Assembly: GCA_023409735.1 (NCBI GenBank)
Contig: JAEYRB010000011.1
Span: 30,045 to 94,044, forward strand
Direction: 5' to 3'
Source of the DNA: Bacillota bacterium
Lineage (GTDB): Bacteria; Bacillota; Clostridia; Acetivibrionales; DTU013
DNA length: 64,000 nucleotides
Both the position numbers and the translations under genes were made by a program. How positions within the stretch are numbered: position 1 is the first letter of the stretch; every line of letters begins with the position of its first letter. The notes under the pieces are model-generated. The model was not told where the DNA came from. It made no database searches and saw only the letters and a list, made by a program, of their open reading frames with translations. This document shows positions 26,319 to 35,998 of the stretch, in pieces.

Positions 26319-28061
26319 ATGAAAAAACTGATGCTTGGAAACGAGGCGGTAGCCAGAGGTGCTTTTGAAGCCGGCGTAAGAGTAGCCACAGCATATCCCG
26401 GAACGCCCAGTACAGAGATTACCGAAAACATTGCAAAGTATGATGAAATATATAGTGAATGGTCACCTAATGAAAAGGTTGCACTTGAGGTAGCTATCGG
26501 TGCGTCAATAGGAGGAGCAAGGGCTATATGCTCAATGAAGCATGTAGGACTTAATGTTGCAGCTGATCCCCTTTTCACAGTATCGTATACAGGTGTTAAC
26601 GGCGGTCTTGTTATAATGGTAGCTGATGATCCCGGAATGCACAGCTCGCAGAATGAACAGGATTCACGTTTTTATGCAAGGTCTTCAATGGTGCCGATGC
26701 TTGAGCCTGCAAATAGCTTAGAATGCAAGAACTATGTTAAGGAAGCCTTCGAGATAAGCGAAAAGTATGACTGCCCTGTAATAGTCAGGCTTTCTACCCG
26801 CATTGCACATTCTCAGAGTGTTGTAGAAACGGAAGAGAAAAGCCCAGTAGAGCTTAAGTCATATGTAAAGGATGCTGCCAAATATGTTATGATGCCTGCA
26901 ATGGCAAGAAATAGACACTTTGCGGTTGAAAAGAGAATGAGGGCCCTTAAAGATCTTGCTGAAGAAACAAACCTTAACAGAGTTGAGTGGGGTAGAAAAG
27001 ATATAGGAGTTATAACCTCAGGCATATCCTATCAATATGCTCGTGAAGCATTTGGAGATGTATCATACCTAAAGCTTGGCATGGTATATCCACTTCCTGA
27101 TAAGCTTATTCAAGAATTTGCTGAGCAGGTTGATAAACTGTATATAATAGAAGAACTGGAACCTTTTTTTGAGAATCAGGTAAAGAAACTTGGAATAAAG
27201 GCTATAGGAAAGGAATTACTTCCGTCGACAGGTGAATACTCAGCAACACTTTTGAAGGAAAAGATTTTAGGAATTATACCCGAAAAATCTGTAAATATTG
27301 ATGCTGTAACTCCCATGAGGCCTCCTGTTATGTGCCCGGGATGCCCGCACAGAGGTATGTTCCATATACTGAAGAAGCTTAAGCTGAACGTGTGCGGCGA
27401 TATAGGCTGTTATACACTTGGAGCGCTAGCTCCTACTGAGTCAATAGATGCATGTGTCTGTATGGGTGCAAGTATAGGTATGGCTCATGGCATGGAAAAG
27501 GCAAGGGGCAGAGAATTCGGAAGGAAGACTGTAGCAATACTAGGTGATTCGACCTTTATTCATTCAGGAATAACCGGGCTTATTGATGTGGTATATAATA
27601 AAGGATGTTCAACCGTTATAATTCTGGACAACTCTATAACAGGAATGACAGGCCATCAACAGAATCCAACCACAGGTCTTACAATAAAGAATGAACCCAC
27701 TAAGCAGGTAGACCTTGAAATGTTGGCAAAAGCCGTAGGAATTGATAGGGTAAGAATAGCCGACCCGTTTAATGTTAAGGAATTTGAAAAGGTAGTTGCA
27801 GAGGAGATAGCTGTTGACGAGCCTTCAGTGATAATTTCACAAAGGCCTTGTGCATTGTTGAAGAATGTTCGTTACGAAGGGCCTCAGGTAATAACAGATA
27901 GGTGCAGAAAATGCAGAATGTGCCTGAAAATTGGCTGTCCCGCTATTGTTGACAAGGGTGACAGGATCGTGATAAACAGTGCTCTTTGCGTAGGCTGTAA
28001 GCTTTGTTCCAATGTGTGCAGCTTTAATGCCATAGAAAGGGCTGGTGAGAATAATGGGTAA
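26319..28061 (+). CDS. iorA: Indolepyruvate ferredoxin oxidoreductase, alpha subunit
   Basis: 580 residues. Oxidatively decarboxylates aryl-pyruvates to aryl-acetyl-CoA and reduces ferredoxin. N-terminal pyrimidine-binding domain (ATAYPGTPSTEITE), a central domain, thiamine pyrophosphate domain (CPGCPHRGMFH, CMGASIGMAHGME, LGDSTFIHSG) and two C-terminal [4Fe-4S] motifs (CRKCRMCLKIGCP and CVGCKLCSNVC) are all visible. Oxygen-sensitive enzymes of this type mark an anaerobe. It overlaps iorB by 8 bases. The reduced ferredoxin could feed Nfn or hydrogenase. It is driven by a consensus promoter at 26234. Confidence 0.94.
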   Translation: MKKLMLGNEAVARGAFEAGVRVATAYPGTPSTEITENIAKYDEIYSEWSPNEKVALEVAIGASIGGARAICSMKHVGLNVAADPLFTVSYTGVNGGLVIMVADDPGMHSSQNEQDSRFYARSSMVPMLEPANSLECKNYVKEAFEISEKYDCPVIVRLSTRIAHSQSVVETEEKSPVELKSYVKDAAKYVMMPAMARNRHFAVEKRMRALKDLAEETNLNRVEWGRKDIGVITSGISYQYAREAFGDVSYLKLGMVYPLPDKLIQEFAEQVDKLYIIEELEPFFENQVKKLGIKAIGKELLPSTGEYSATLLKEKILGIIPEKSVNIDAVTPMRPPVMCPGCPHRGMFHILKKLKLNVCGDIGCYTLGALAPTESIDACVCMGASIGMAHGMEKARGREFGRKTVAILGDSTFIHSGITGLIDVVYNKGCSTVIILDNSITGMTGHQQNPTTGLTIKNEPTKQVDLEMLAKAVGIDRVRIADPFNVKEFEKVVAEEIAVDEPSVIISQRPCALLKNVRYEGPQVITDRCRKCRMCLKIGCPAIVDKGDRIVINSALCVGCKLCSNVCSFNAIERAGENNG

Positions 28062-28629
28062 TTTAAGCATAATGATCGTTGGAGTCGGTGGTCAGGGTAC
28101 CTTGCTTGCAAGCAGGGTGCTGGGAAATGTAGCGCTTAATCAGGGCTATGACGTTAAAGTATCAGAGGTACATGGCATGTCTCAGAGAGGCGGAAGTGTT
28201 GTAACCTATGTAAAAATGGGTGAGAAGGTTTACTCACCGCTTGTGGAAAAGGGAGAAGCCGACATTGTTATTGCATTCGAGTCTCTTGAAGCACTGCGCT
28301 GGGTAGATTACCTTAAAAAAGACGGCACGCTCATTGTAAATGAGCAAGAAATAGATCCTATGCCTGTAATAACCGGAAGGGCGAAATATCCGGAAAACAT
28401 TATTAAAAAGCTCAGAGATGCAGGCATCAGGCTGCAATCCATTGACGCTCTAAATATAGCAAGGAAATGCGGAAATATAAAGGCAGTAAATATTGTACTT
28501 ATAGGCCTGGTGGCAAGGACAACTAGCATAGACAAAGAGGTTTGGCTTAAGGCTATTGAGGAAATTGTTCCAAAGAAAGTACTTGATGTAAACATAAAGG
28601 CATTTAATGAAGGATATGCACATAAATAA
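28054..28629 (+). CDS. iorB: Indolepyruvate ferredoxin oxidoreductase, beta subunit
   Basis: 191 residues, the gamma-type domain of 2-oxoacid:ferredoxin oxidoreductases (IVGVGGQGTLLASRVLG, EVHGMSQRGGSV, ADIVIAFESLEALR). It contacts CoA and completes the IorAB heterodimer. The ATG at 28054 lies inside the last codons of iorA, with GGTGAG upstream, so translation is coupled. An in-frame GTG at 28045 is a less likely start. Confidence 0.93.
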   Translation: MGNLSIMIVGVGGQGTLLASRVLGNVALNQGYDVKVSEVHGMSQRGGSVVTYVKMGEKVYSPLVEKGEADIVIAFESLEALRWVDYLKKDGTLIVNEQEIDPMPVITGRAKYPENIIKKLRDAGIRLQSIDALNIARKCGNIKAVNIVLIGLVARTTSIDKEVWLKAIEEIVPKKVLDVNIKAFNEGYAHK

Positions 28630-28682
28630 TGTTTTATCATATTGTTATGTAATTGATATTCAGCCTGTTGCTTTTGCGTGGG

Positions 28683-28729
28683 GCGGGGTGTTCCCGCAAT
28701 CCCTGAAAGCTATTCTCATGGGAGAATAG
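28683..28729 (+). promoter_or_regulatory. Two stacked hairpins in the leader of the paaK-like gene
   Basis: GCGGG/CCCGC (28683-28697) is followed by CTATTCTC/GAGAATAG around ATGG (28710-28729), all within 140 bases before the start codon. There is no T-run. They may stabilise or regulate the message. Confidence 0.5.
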
Positions 28730-28766
28730 ATAGGCTTCAATAAAGTCAAGGGAGGTAAAATAAAAA

Positions 28767-30071
28767 ATGAATTTCTGGAACCTGTCACGCGAATGCATGC
28801 CAAGAGAAGCATTACAAAAGCTGCAAGGTGAAAGACTGCGAAAAACTGTAGAGAGGGTATACCATAACGTCCCTTACTACAGAAGCAAGATGCAGGATAA
28901 GGGTATCGAGCCGGGAGATATTAAAGGTATAGAGGATTTATCAAAGCTTCCTTTTACCAATAAGCAGGATTTGAGAGATACATATCCATTTGGTTTATTT
29001 GCAGCTCCTTTAAGCGAAATAATCCGCATTCATGCATCATCAGGAACTACCGGCAAAAAGACTGTTGTTGGGTATACCAGGAAGGATATTGACACATGGT
29101 CTGAGGTTATGGCAAGAGCTATGACAAGCGCAGGGGCAGATAAATCCTCAATAATTCAGATTTCCTATGGATATGGTTTATTTACAGGAGGTCTAGGTGC
29201 ACATTATGGTGCAGAACGTATAGGTGCTTCTGTAATTCCTACATCCACAGGAAACACAAAGGTTCAGCTTCAACTAATGCGTGATTTCGGAACAACTATG
29301 GTGGCATGTACACCTTCATATGCTCTTTATATGGCAGAAGAATTGGAAGCAGCCGGAATAGAGCTGAGTGAACTTAAACTCAGGTCAGGTATTTTCGGAG
29401 CAGAACCATGGACCACTGCAATGCGTAGTGAAATTGAGCGCAAGCTTGGAATTCTGGCAATTGATATTTATGGATTAAGTGAAGTTATAGGGCCAGGTGT
29501 CGCCGTTGAGTGTCCATGTAAATGTGGCCTTCATATTCAGGAGGATCATTTCTATCCTGAGATCATTGATCCTGAGACAGAAGAAGTACTGCCTGCAGGC
29601 TCTACAGGCGAGCTTGTGTTTACAACGATAACGAAAGAAGGCCTTCCTCTGATACGCTACAGGACACATGATCTATCTTCACTAAATTATGAAAAGTGTG
29701 AGTGCGGAAGAACGATTGTGAGAATGAGTAAGGTGACAGGACGTACTGATGACATGCTGATAATACGCGGAGTGAATGTATTTCCGTCACAGATTGAAAG
29801 TGTGCTATTGGAATTAGGTGATACAGCGCCTCATTATCAGCTCATTGTTGACAGAGTCGGTAATCTCGACACTATGGAAATAATGGTGGAGATGACTCAG
29901 AGTATGTTTTCTGATACGGTTAAAAACGTAGAGAATATTGAAAAAAGGATCAGAAAAGAAATGGAAAACACCCTGGGAATAAGTGCAAAGGTGAAGCTTG
30001 TGGAACCAAAGAGCATTGAACGAAGTGAAGGCAAGGCCAAAAGGGTAATCGATAAACGTAAATTAGTATAA
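28767..30071 (+). CDS. paaK: Phenylacetate-CoA ligase (PaaK family)
   Basis: 434 residues, an AMP-forming acyl-adenylate ligase. ATP-binding [14 protein letters not shown] lies near residue 93, followed by [23 protein letters not shown] and the C-terminal hinge [21 protein letters not shown]. It joins aryl-acetates to CoA. With IorAB the operon can make or recycle aryl-acetyl-CoA during aromatic amino-acid breakdown; run backwards it could conserve energy. Cysteines in CPCKCGLH and CECGRT may bind a metal, as in many PaaK homologues. GGGAGG lies before the ATG. Confidence 0.92.
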   Translation: MNFWNLSRECMPREALQKLQGERLRKTVERVYHNVPYYRSKMQDKGIEPGDIKGIEDLSKLPFTNKQDLRDTYPFGLFAAPLSEIIRIHASSGTTGKKTVVGYTRKDIDTWSEVMARAMTSAGADKSSIIQISYGYGLFTGGLGAHYGAERIGASVIPTSTGNTKVQLQLMRDFGTTMVACTPSYALYMAEELEAAGIELSELKLRSGIFGAEPWTTAMRSEIERKLGILAIDIYGLSEVIGPGVAVECPCKCGLHIQEDHFYPEIIDPETEEVLPAGSTGELVFTTITKEGLPLIRYRTHDLSSLNYEKCECGRTIVRMSKVTGRTDDMLIIRGVNVFPSQIESVLLELGDTAPHYQLIVDRVGNLDTMEIMVEMTQSMFSDTVKNVENIEKRIRKEMENTLGISAKVKLVEPKSIERSEGKAKRVIDKRKLV

Positions 30072-30215
30072 AAGTCCAATGTGGACTACCGCTCGCTACT
30101 CAACAAATGTACTTATTGCCGCGAAGGTGAAATAAATTTTCTTGTTCTTATTGTAATTTCGCGGCAGTATTTTACTAATGCAAATCCCAAAATAAATAAT
30201 CGAGGAGGTATGTGT

Positions 30216-30647
30216 GTGAATATTAAACAGATATCCATTTTCCTTGAAAACAAGTCAGGCAGACTCGCTGAGGTAACAAAGGCACTGGGTGAAAAAAACA
30301 TTGATATAAGCGCTCTGTCAATTGCTGACACGACAGACTTTGGTATATTAAGGATCATTGTCAATGATCCAGTGACGGCAGAAAGAATACTTAAGGACGA
30401 GGGCTTCACTGTAAGTGTATCGGATGTTTTGGCAATTGGTGTTGCAGACGAACCGGGAGGACTTTCAAGAGCACTTACTGTTCTAAATAGTGAAAGCATT
30501 GGTATTGAGTATATGTATGCTTTTGTTAGTAAGAATGAAGATGAAGCACTGGTAATATTAAGGGTTGAAGATCCCGAAAGAGCAGTTGAGGTTTTAAAAG
30601 TAAACAGCATTAAGGTACTTACTGCATCAGAGGTGTATGGACTGTAA
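30216..30647 (+). CDS. Tandem ACT-domain protein
   Basis: 143 residues made of two ACT domains (about 1-68 and 69-143; IFLENKSGRLAEVTKAL and VADEPGGLSRALTVL), which bind small ligands, usually amino acids. Stand-alone proteins of this kind commonly accompany paaK and ior genes in anaerobes. The GTG at 30216 is chosen because AGGAGG lies 7 bases upstream; the ATG at 30210 is too close to it. The 145-base gap after paaK contains no terminator, so it is probably in the same operon. Its role is most likely allosteric or regulatory. Confidence 0.88.
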   Translation: MNIKQISIFLENKSGRLAEVTKALGEKNIDISALSIADTTDFGILRIIVNDPVTAERILKDEGFTVSVSDVLAIGVADEPGGLSRALTVLNSESIGIEYMYAFVSKNEDEALVILRVEDPERAVEVLKVNSIKVLTASEVYGL

Positions 30648-30678
30648 TTTCTGTAAGTGTATAAGAAGATCCATTAAG

Positions 30679-30716
30679 AATGAAAAAGATTGCATAGCAG
30701 TCTTTTTCATTTTTTA
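30679..30716 (+). terminator. Terminator of the ior-paaK operon
   Basis: AATGAAAAAGA pairs with TCTTTTTCATT, followed by T residues. Confidence 0.85.
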
Positions 30717-31183
30717 ACTAGGGTTATGGGAGAGAATGATAATACAGCGCCTGCGGCATCGTGCCGCAGGCTGGTCGCAACCTTTGTTTTTTGTATGTTG
30801 TAGAGGTAATTCATGCTATTGCACTCAACACACTAGCTGCTCGCCCATGCATCCCGGGTTCCAACAGTACAAACAGCCTGCAACCATTTCTTCATAAAAT
30901 GCATTGATTTGCAGCCATATCTCGCCTATATTGCCTTCGAAGCAGAAAAATATTTGAGAGAAAACGGTTTGAATACACTAATATCAAGGATTTTTTCAGT
31001 TATTGTCAAGGGAATGGGGTTGCTGTCATATGTCCATATAGAGAACTGGAGCTAAGCTGGGTACATGGAGCCTGTTTTGTGACGTAACCCGGCTGCGATA
31101 TCAGCTTAGCCTCTGTTAGATACTCACGTTATTACATGAATAAATTTTGTTACATATTCAGTGGCTGTGATAGCTACAAAGTG
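30717..31183. other. Gene-free interval with two inverted repeats
   Basis: GCCTGCGGCA/TGCCGCAGGC (30749-30771, 3-base loop) is a very GC-rich perfect hairpin. GAGCTAAGCTG near 31049 pairs with CAGCTTAGCCTC at 31102-31113 around a 42-base loop. No frame shows a coding pattern; this may be decayed DNA between convergent operons. Confidence 0.5.
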
Positions 31184-33658
31184 TCAGAACCTGCAAAGGA
31201 CTACTTTATAAAAGAAGAATTTGAATTTTCCCATACTCTTCTTTAATTCTTTAATGAAGCTTTCATAGAAATCACATATCAGTTTCTTTTCATCATCGGT
31301 TGGTATTCTGCTGCTGTATCTTGCACGAATGAAGACATCAGTTATTGCATCAAATTTAACCGGTTTTAATAGCAGTATCTCATCAACTCTTTGTGAATAC
31401 TGCAGCGGAGTCTCCGCAGGAGTATAACTGATCCCCTCGAAGGACAAAGCTGATACATAATAGCTGTATAGCTTTAAGACACACTGTTTTGCCGGAAGGT
31501 TAAACATCTTATAAAGCCTGTATTTTCTTCTTATTGCATTAAATAAAAGCAAGATCATAAATAAGGCAACTATGAACAAAGCTGCAAATGCTAAAACTAC
31601 ACGTGGTTTTATAGTGTTTTCATGACCTGTTAGATTTAAATTTGTCGGCATGGAAGGAGTCATATTACCATACCTTGCCATCATTTCCATGTAGTCATCA
31701 TATGCGGGACTATAGTCTCCACTATAAGCGACGTCGTCAGAAGTGAAAGTAGAATAAAACTCTGATCTGAATGGGGAAGTAGGTTCAAAGGGAAGCCAGC
31801 CATATCCCTCAAAGTATATCTCCACCCAGGCATGCGCTTGCATATTTGTCACAATGTAAGTGTCTCCAAGAGAATTTGCGGGATCCGGCGGAAGTATATA
31901 GCCCTCAACATATCTTGCAGGAAGCCCGGCACAACGAGCAAGTATGGTCATTGCGGAAGCAAAATATGTGCAATAGCCTTCTCCCTGATCAAAGAGAAAG
32001 TAATCAACGAAATCGCGGTTTTTGGGTGTAGATTTAACATCAAGATTGTATAAAAATTCGGATGATGAAAGATATTTTTCAATTGCTTTAGCCTTGTCAT
32101 AGTTGTTTGAATAATCGGCGGTAAGCGTTTTTGAAAGCTCCTTAATACGATTGGGAAGAGTATCGGGCATCTGAAGGTACTTCTGGTAAATTTTATCACT
32201 TATGCTTTTTAATTCTTTAGCATTATTATATTTTTTTATATATAATCTTGTATTTTCAGATAATGACTTATTATTAAAGGTTGTTAGATTAGAGGAATAT
32301 GTATTATCTAATATATTGCTAACATCTGCATCAGAAAAGCCGCTAGACAAAAGATCCTTGGCTATAAGCGAGGAATAATCAGATAGCTTATTATCATAAA
32401 GATTGCTCTGGCTTTTCCTCATAAGCTCTATAAACTCATCGTTTCCTAATCTTGGACTATACATACCTAAGGAGTACTCAAAATTCTTTGAAAGGCGCTT
32501 TTCTGCCGAAAGGTCGCCTGTATCACTGACAAAACCGTTAAAATTTCCTGAAACACCAAGGTTAAGATTCGTTACTAATGCAGGTAAAAACATTGTCTTT
32601 GTCTTTAGATCTAGGTATGTAACAGAAATATCATTTCTGTCAAAATAATCGTAGAAATCTGCATCTTCGCCTGCAAGCAGAGTAAATCCTTCTTTTAGCT
32701 CAGATACATCATTATAAATGCTGCTAAAATCGTGTCCTATATTAAGCTTTTCCTCAGTGCTATACTCCCACGAAGTACCTGTGTATACATCTCTTACGGA
32801 GCCTTTAAGATATACATTGTTGTCTGTTGAAACCTTCAGGATATCTGTATCATCAAGTCTTACCCTGCCGCCGAGAATGCCGCTGTCTCCAAAGCCTGAA
32901 GAGTTAGCAACTGAGAAGTAATCAAAAGAGGCATATTGGTAGTTGTTTGTTAAATAATTATATGCAGCAGTGATTTTGCTATCAAGCCAAGGCCATGTTA
33001 TCGGCTGATCACTGGCATCAAACGAAAATGCTAAAGCTATTATTATCAGACATAACGGAAGACTCCACAGCATTACCGATTTTCCGCCTAAATATTCATT
33101 AGTGGCTTTTGCTTTTATACTGTAAACCTTCTTAACGTAGCATAAAAGAAATACAGAAAGAAAGATATAAAAGGAAATCATACTGGTCATAATACCCATA
33201 CACCATTGTATAGTGAAAAGTAGAAAGCCAGAGCTGACTACTATAAAAAATCTGAAATTTCTAACTATAATGAGATACATAAACAAAGATAAAACAAAAC
33301 TAAGAAAGAGGGCTGTAATGAACTGGTAAGAGGGTATGAAAACAACAGGATTCTCAATAAAATCAACTAAGTAATAAAAATAGCCGGAGATAAAGGAAAA
33401 TGTTCTTCGGAAACCAACATAGAAGGATAAGTAAACAATACCTGCTGCTCCTGAAAGCATAATTATAACAGCACCGGCAATAACAGTAATCTTATTTATT
33501 AGAAACAGGTTAATCAAGCATATACTTATAACTATCATCAGCAGAAGCTTATAAGGTGAATAGTCAAGGCATAGTGAGGAGGAAAGGGCATATGTAAGGC
33601 TAAATGCTGCAATTTGTGCAAGTATGATATCAGGTATCGACAATAGCATTTTTTTCAT
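31184..33658 (-). CDS. Membrane transglutaminase-like protease (TgpA/DUF3488 type)
   Basis: 824 residues. The first 220 residues contain about six or seven membrane helices. An extracytoplasmic region follows, with the transglutaminase core: GEGYCTYFASAMTILARC (catalytic Cys), QAHAWVEIYF (His) and GWLPFEPT (acidic member). One more helix lies near residue 660, then a cytoplasmic C-terminal domain (DUF4129-like). It forms an operon with the DUF58 and MoxR genes upstream. This trio is widespread and of unclear biochemical role, probably in envelope protein turnover or assembly. Confidence 0.88.
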   Translation of the reverse strand: MKKMLLSIPDIILAQIAAFSLTYALSSSLCLDYSPYKLLLMIVISICLINLFLINKITVIAGAVIIMLSGAAGIVYLSFYVGFRRTFSFISGYFYYLVDFIENPVVFIPSYQFITALFLSFVLSLFMYLIIVRNFRFFIVVSSGFLLFTIQWCMGIMTSMISFYIFLSVFLLCYVKKVYSIKAKATNEYLGGKSVMLWSLPLCLIIIALAFSFDASDQPITWPWLDSKITAAYNYLTNNYQYASFDYFSVANSSGFGDSGILGGRVRLDDTDILKVSTDNNVYLKGSVRDVYTGTSWEYSTEEKLNIGHDFSSIYNDVSELKEGFTLLAGEDADFYDYFDRNDISVTYLDLKTKTMFLPALVTNLNLGVSGNFNGFVSDTGDLSAEKRLSKNFEYSLGMYSPRLGNDEFIELMRKSQSNLYDNKLSDYSSLIAKDLLSSGFSDADVSNILDNTYSSNLTTFNNKSLSENTRLYIKKYNNAKELKSISDKIYQKYLQMPDTLPNRIKELSKTLTADYSNNYDKAKAIEKYLSSSEFLYNLDVKSTPKNRDFVDYFLFDQGEGYCTYFASAMTILARCAGLPARYVEGYILPPDPANSLGDTYIVTNMQAHAWVEIYFEGYGWLPFEPTSPFRSEFYSTFTSDDVAYSGDYSPAYDDYMEMMARYGNMTPSMPTNLNLTGHENTIKPRVVLAFAALFIVALFMILLLFNAIRRKYRLYKMFNLPAKQCVLKLYSYYVSALSFEGISYTPAETPLQYSQRVDEILLLKPVKFDAITDVFIRARYSSRIPTDDEKKLICDFYESFIKELKKSMGKFKFFFYKVVLCRF

Positions 33659-33675
33659 ATTAGTATTTCCTCCTT

Positions 33676-34875
33676 TTATTCTGCAAAAACCTGCGTAATA
33701 TTATCGTCTATGTTTATTTTGTAGTTATTTACACTAATTTCAGAAAGTGTTGACAGCATCTTGTCAATATCCGGATTTGATGTCTGAGTTAACTCTTCAG
33801 GTGAAATGTATATAAGACTGACATCAAAACCCGAATTGCCGGCCTTGTATATCTGGTTATAGAGTGAGTAGTCGAGGTTTGATGTAAATATTAGAATGTT
33901 GTTTTTATCAAGAGTATCGCTTGTTATTACATCAAGGATATCACAGACAGGTACGGTGCTTGTAAATGTTATGTCTGAAATAATATTATACATATCGGTA
34001 AACATTAGAGGATTCTTACCTGAAACTCTTGCAAGGTTTTTATCATAATAGACCATTTCTACAGGTATCCAATTGTAAAGACAGTAATGCAGAACGGATA
34101 CAACTGCTTCTATTACTTTATCTTCTATAATGATGTTGCTTTCAGAATCAAAATTATTTTTGAAAAGGTCAAGAAGAATAATGGTATTTGTTTTAGAGGT
34201 ACATTGATATTTTTTGACCAATATGTTAGCTGTTTTAGCAGTAAGCTTCCAATGTATCCTTTTCATACTGTCGCCGCTGATGAAAGGCCTGATATCACTT
34301 ATCGTAGTCATATCCTCATCCAATGAATTAACAACAGATTGTGATTCAGATATGTAATCAGATTTCAGAGAAAAATTATCAAGGTAAATTATTTTGGGAT
34401 ATACAGTTACAGCCTTGGCGTCGTTAATAGGGTATTTAAACCTGAACAATCCAAAGAAATCTTCGATCTCAACGTTTTTTATCCCAATATAGTATTTCCC
34501 ACGATAATTACATTGTAATTCAAGAGAGATGCTGCGGCTTTTAAAAGGCATAAGAGAAAAATTAACTTTTGAAAAATTGTTACCAAAAATTTTGTTATCG
34601 CCATAAAAGTTAACTCCTATGTACGGATACGCAAAGAAGTCTTCATTTTTTATTTTAAAAATGAAATGAATGACATCTCCCTTTGTAATATATTTTTTGT
34701 CCAGCTCTTGAGTATATTTGAACCGTGAAAAAACTATCAGCGTGTACAAAATGGATACAACAGGAAGGAGGATCATGATATAAAGCAGCATATAAGGTAC
34801 TTTACCGCCATAAAAATAAGCATATAAAAATGCAGCTATCAAAAAAAGAAAATATATCTTTCTGCCTTGTTTCAT
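33676..34875 (-). CDS. DUF58 domain protein with N-terminal membrane helices
   Basis: 399 residues. Two hydrophobic segments lie in the first 50 residues. The DUF58 signature is DIRPFISGDSMKRIHWKLT near residue 200, followed by a von Willebrand A-like fold (NTIILLDLF). Partner proteins in the family are MoxR ATPases and transglutaminases, both adjacent here. Function is not established. It is 17 bases upstream of the transglutaminase gene and 82 bases downstream of moxR. Confidence 0.88.
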   Translation of the reverse strand: MKQGRKIYFLFLIAAFLYAYFYGGKVPYMLLYIMILLPVVSILYTLIVFSRFKYTQELDKKYITKGDVIHFIFKIKNEDFFAYPYIGVNFYGDNKIFGNNFSKVNFSLMPFKSRSISLELQCNYRGKYYIGIKNVEIEDFFGLFRFKYPINDAKAVTVYPKIIYLDNFSLKSDYISESQSVVNSLDEDMTTISDIRPFISGDSMKRIHWKLTAKTANILVKKYQCTSKTNTIILLDLFKNNFDSESNIIIEDKVIEAVVSVLHYCLYNWIPVEMVYYDKNLARVSGKNPLMFTDMYNIISDITFTSTVPVCDILDVITSDTLDKNNILIFTSNLDYSLYNQIYKAGNSGFDVSLIYISPEELTQTSNPDIDKMLSTLSEISVNNYKINIDDNITQVFAE

Positions 34876-34957
34876 AAAAACATCCTCGCATAATATAGGG
34901 TAAAAGATTCATGCATCAAACATTACAATGCTGATAAAAAGCAGGTTAATAGTACAA

Positions 34958-35899
34958 TTATTCTTTAACTGGAATAATAATGCCATCTAATATTGAACTT
35001 ATAATGTCCTCAGACCTGATCTTCTTGAGTTTTGCTTCCTGCTTAAGCATGATTCTGTGTGATAGAACAGGAAGAACCATTTTCTTAATATCATCAGGAA
35101 GAACAAAATCCCTTTCATTATAGAGTGCCCATGCTTGTGCGGCTCTGCACAACGACAGAGAGCCACGGGGGCTTGAACCAAGTATGACATCGGGATGCTT
35201 CCTTGTTTGGCTCACGATATCAACAATATAGCGGTTTAGGGATGAATCAACATGAACCTTTTTAACTTCTTCATTTATCGAAAGTATGTCAGCACTATCT
35301 GCAACCGGCTGTATGCTGTCAAGAGGATTGGACAGCTGGAACCTTGATAAGATCTCGCTTTCATCCTTACTTGATGGATAGCCCAGTGTGATTTTCATAA
35401 AAAACCTGTCGATCTGAGCCTCCGGCAAGGGATAAGTACCTACATATTCTACAGGGTTCTGGGTAGCAAGTACCATAAATGGTTTTGGTACCTTGTATGT
35501 AGTGCCGTCAACGGTGATCTGGCATTCTTCCATGGCCTCAAGTAGGCTGGCTTGTGTTTTGGGAGATGTACGGTTAATTTCATCGGCGAGCACTATCTGT
35601 TTCATAATGGCGCCGGGTCTATATTCAAATTCGCAGGTTTTTTGATTATAAATATTATAACCTGTTATATCTGATGGTAGAACGTCAGGTGTAAACTGGA
35701 TTCTGGAAAATGATGCATTGATTGATTTTGCAAGTGCGGATACAAGACTTGTTTTACCTACGCCGGGTACATCTTCTATAAGTACATGTCCATTACAGGC
35801 CAGAGATATCACTGCCAGCTCAATTGAATTACGTTTTCCGACGATAACCAATTCAATGTTTTTAACAATTCTCTTAAGAATTAAAGATGCATTATCCAT
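34958..35899 (-). CDS. MoxR-family AAA+ ATPase
   Basis: 313 residues. Walker A EDVPGVGKTSLVSAL near residue 40, Walker B VLADEINRTSPKTQASLLEAMEE, sensor ATQNPVEYVGTYPLPEAQIDRF and the lid domain GSSPRGSLSLCRAAQAWA define the family. It is a chaperone-like ATPase, expected to act on the DUF58 partner. First gene of the three-gene minus-strand operon. GAGGTGGG precedes the ATG. Confidence 0.92.
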   Translation of the reverse strand: MDNASLILKRIVKNIELVIVGKRNSIELAVISLACNGHVLIEDVPGVGKTSLVSALAKSINASFSRIQFTPDVLPSDITGYNIYNQKTCEFEYRPGAIMKQIVLADEINRTSPKTQASLLEAMEECQITVDGTTYKVPKPFMVLATQNPVEYVGTYPLPEAQIDRFFMKITLGYPSSKDESEILSRFQLSNPLDSIQPVADSADILSINEEVKKVHVDSSLNRYIVDIVSQTRKHPDVILGSSPRGSLSLCRAAQAWALYNERDFVLPDDIKKMVLPVLSHRIMLKQEAKLKKIRSEDIISSILDGIIIPVKE

Positions 35900-35998
35900 A
35901 AATACCCACCTCTATTTATTGTTTCACTTATTTTACATCAACATAATACATTAATAAATAGAAATTATAGATATTTATTATAAAATATTGACAAATTA

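Noticed and set aside
30113..30610. 165-codon minus-strand frame opposite the ACT protein
   Set aside because: Ser/Leu-rich shadow of a clearly conserved plus-strand gene.
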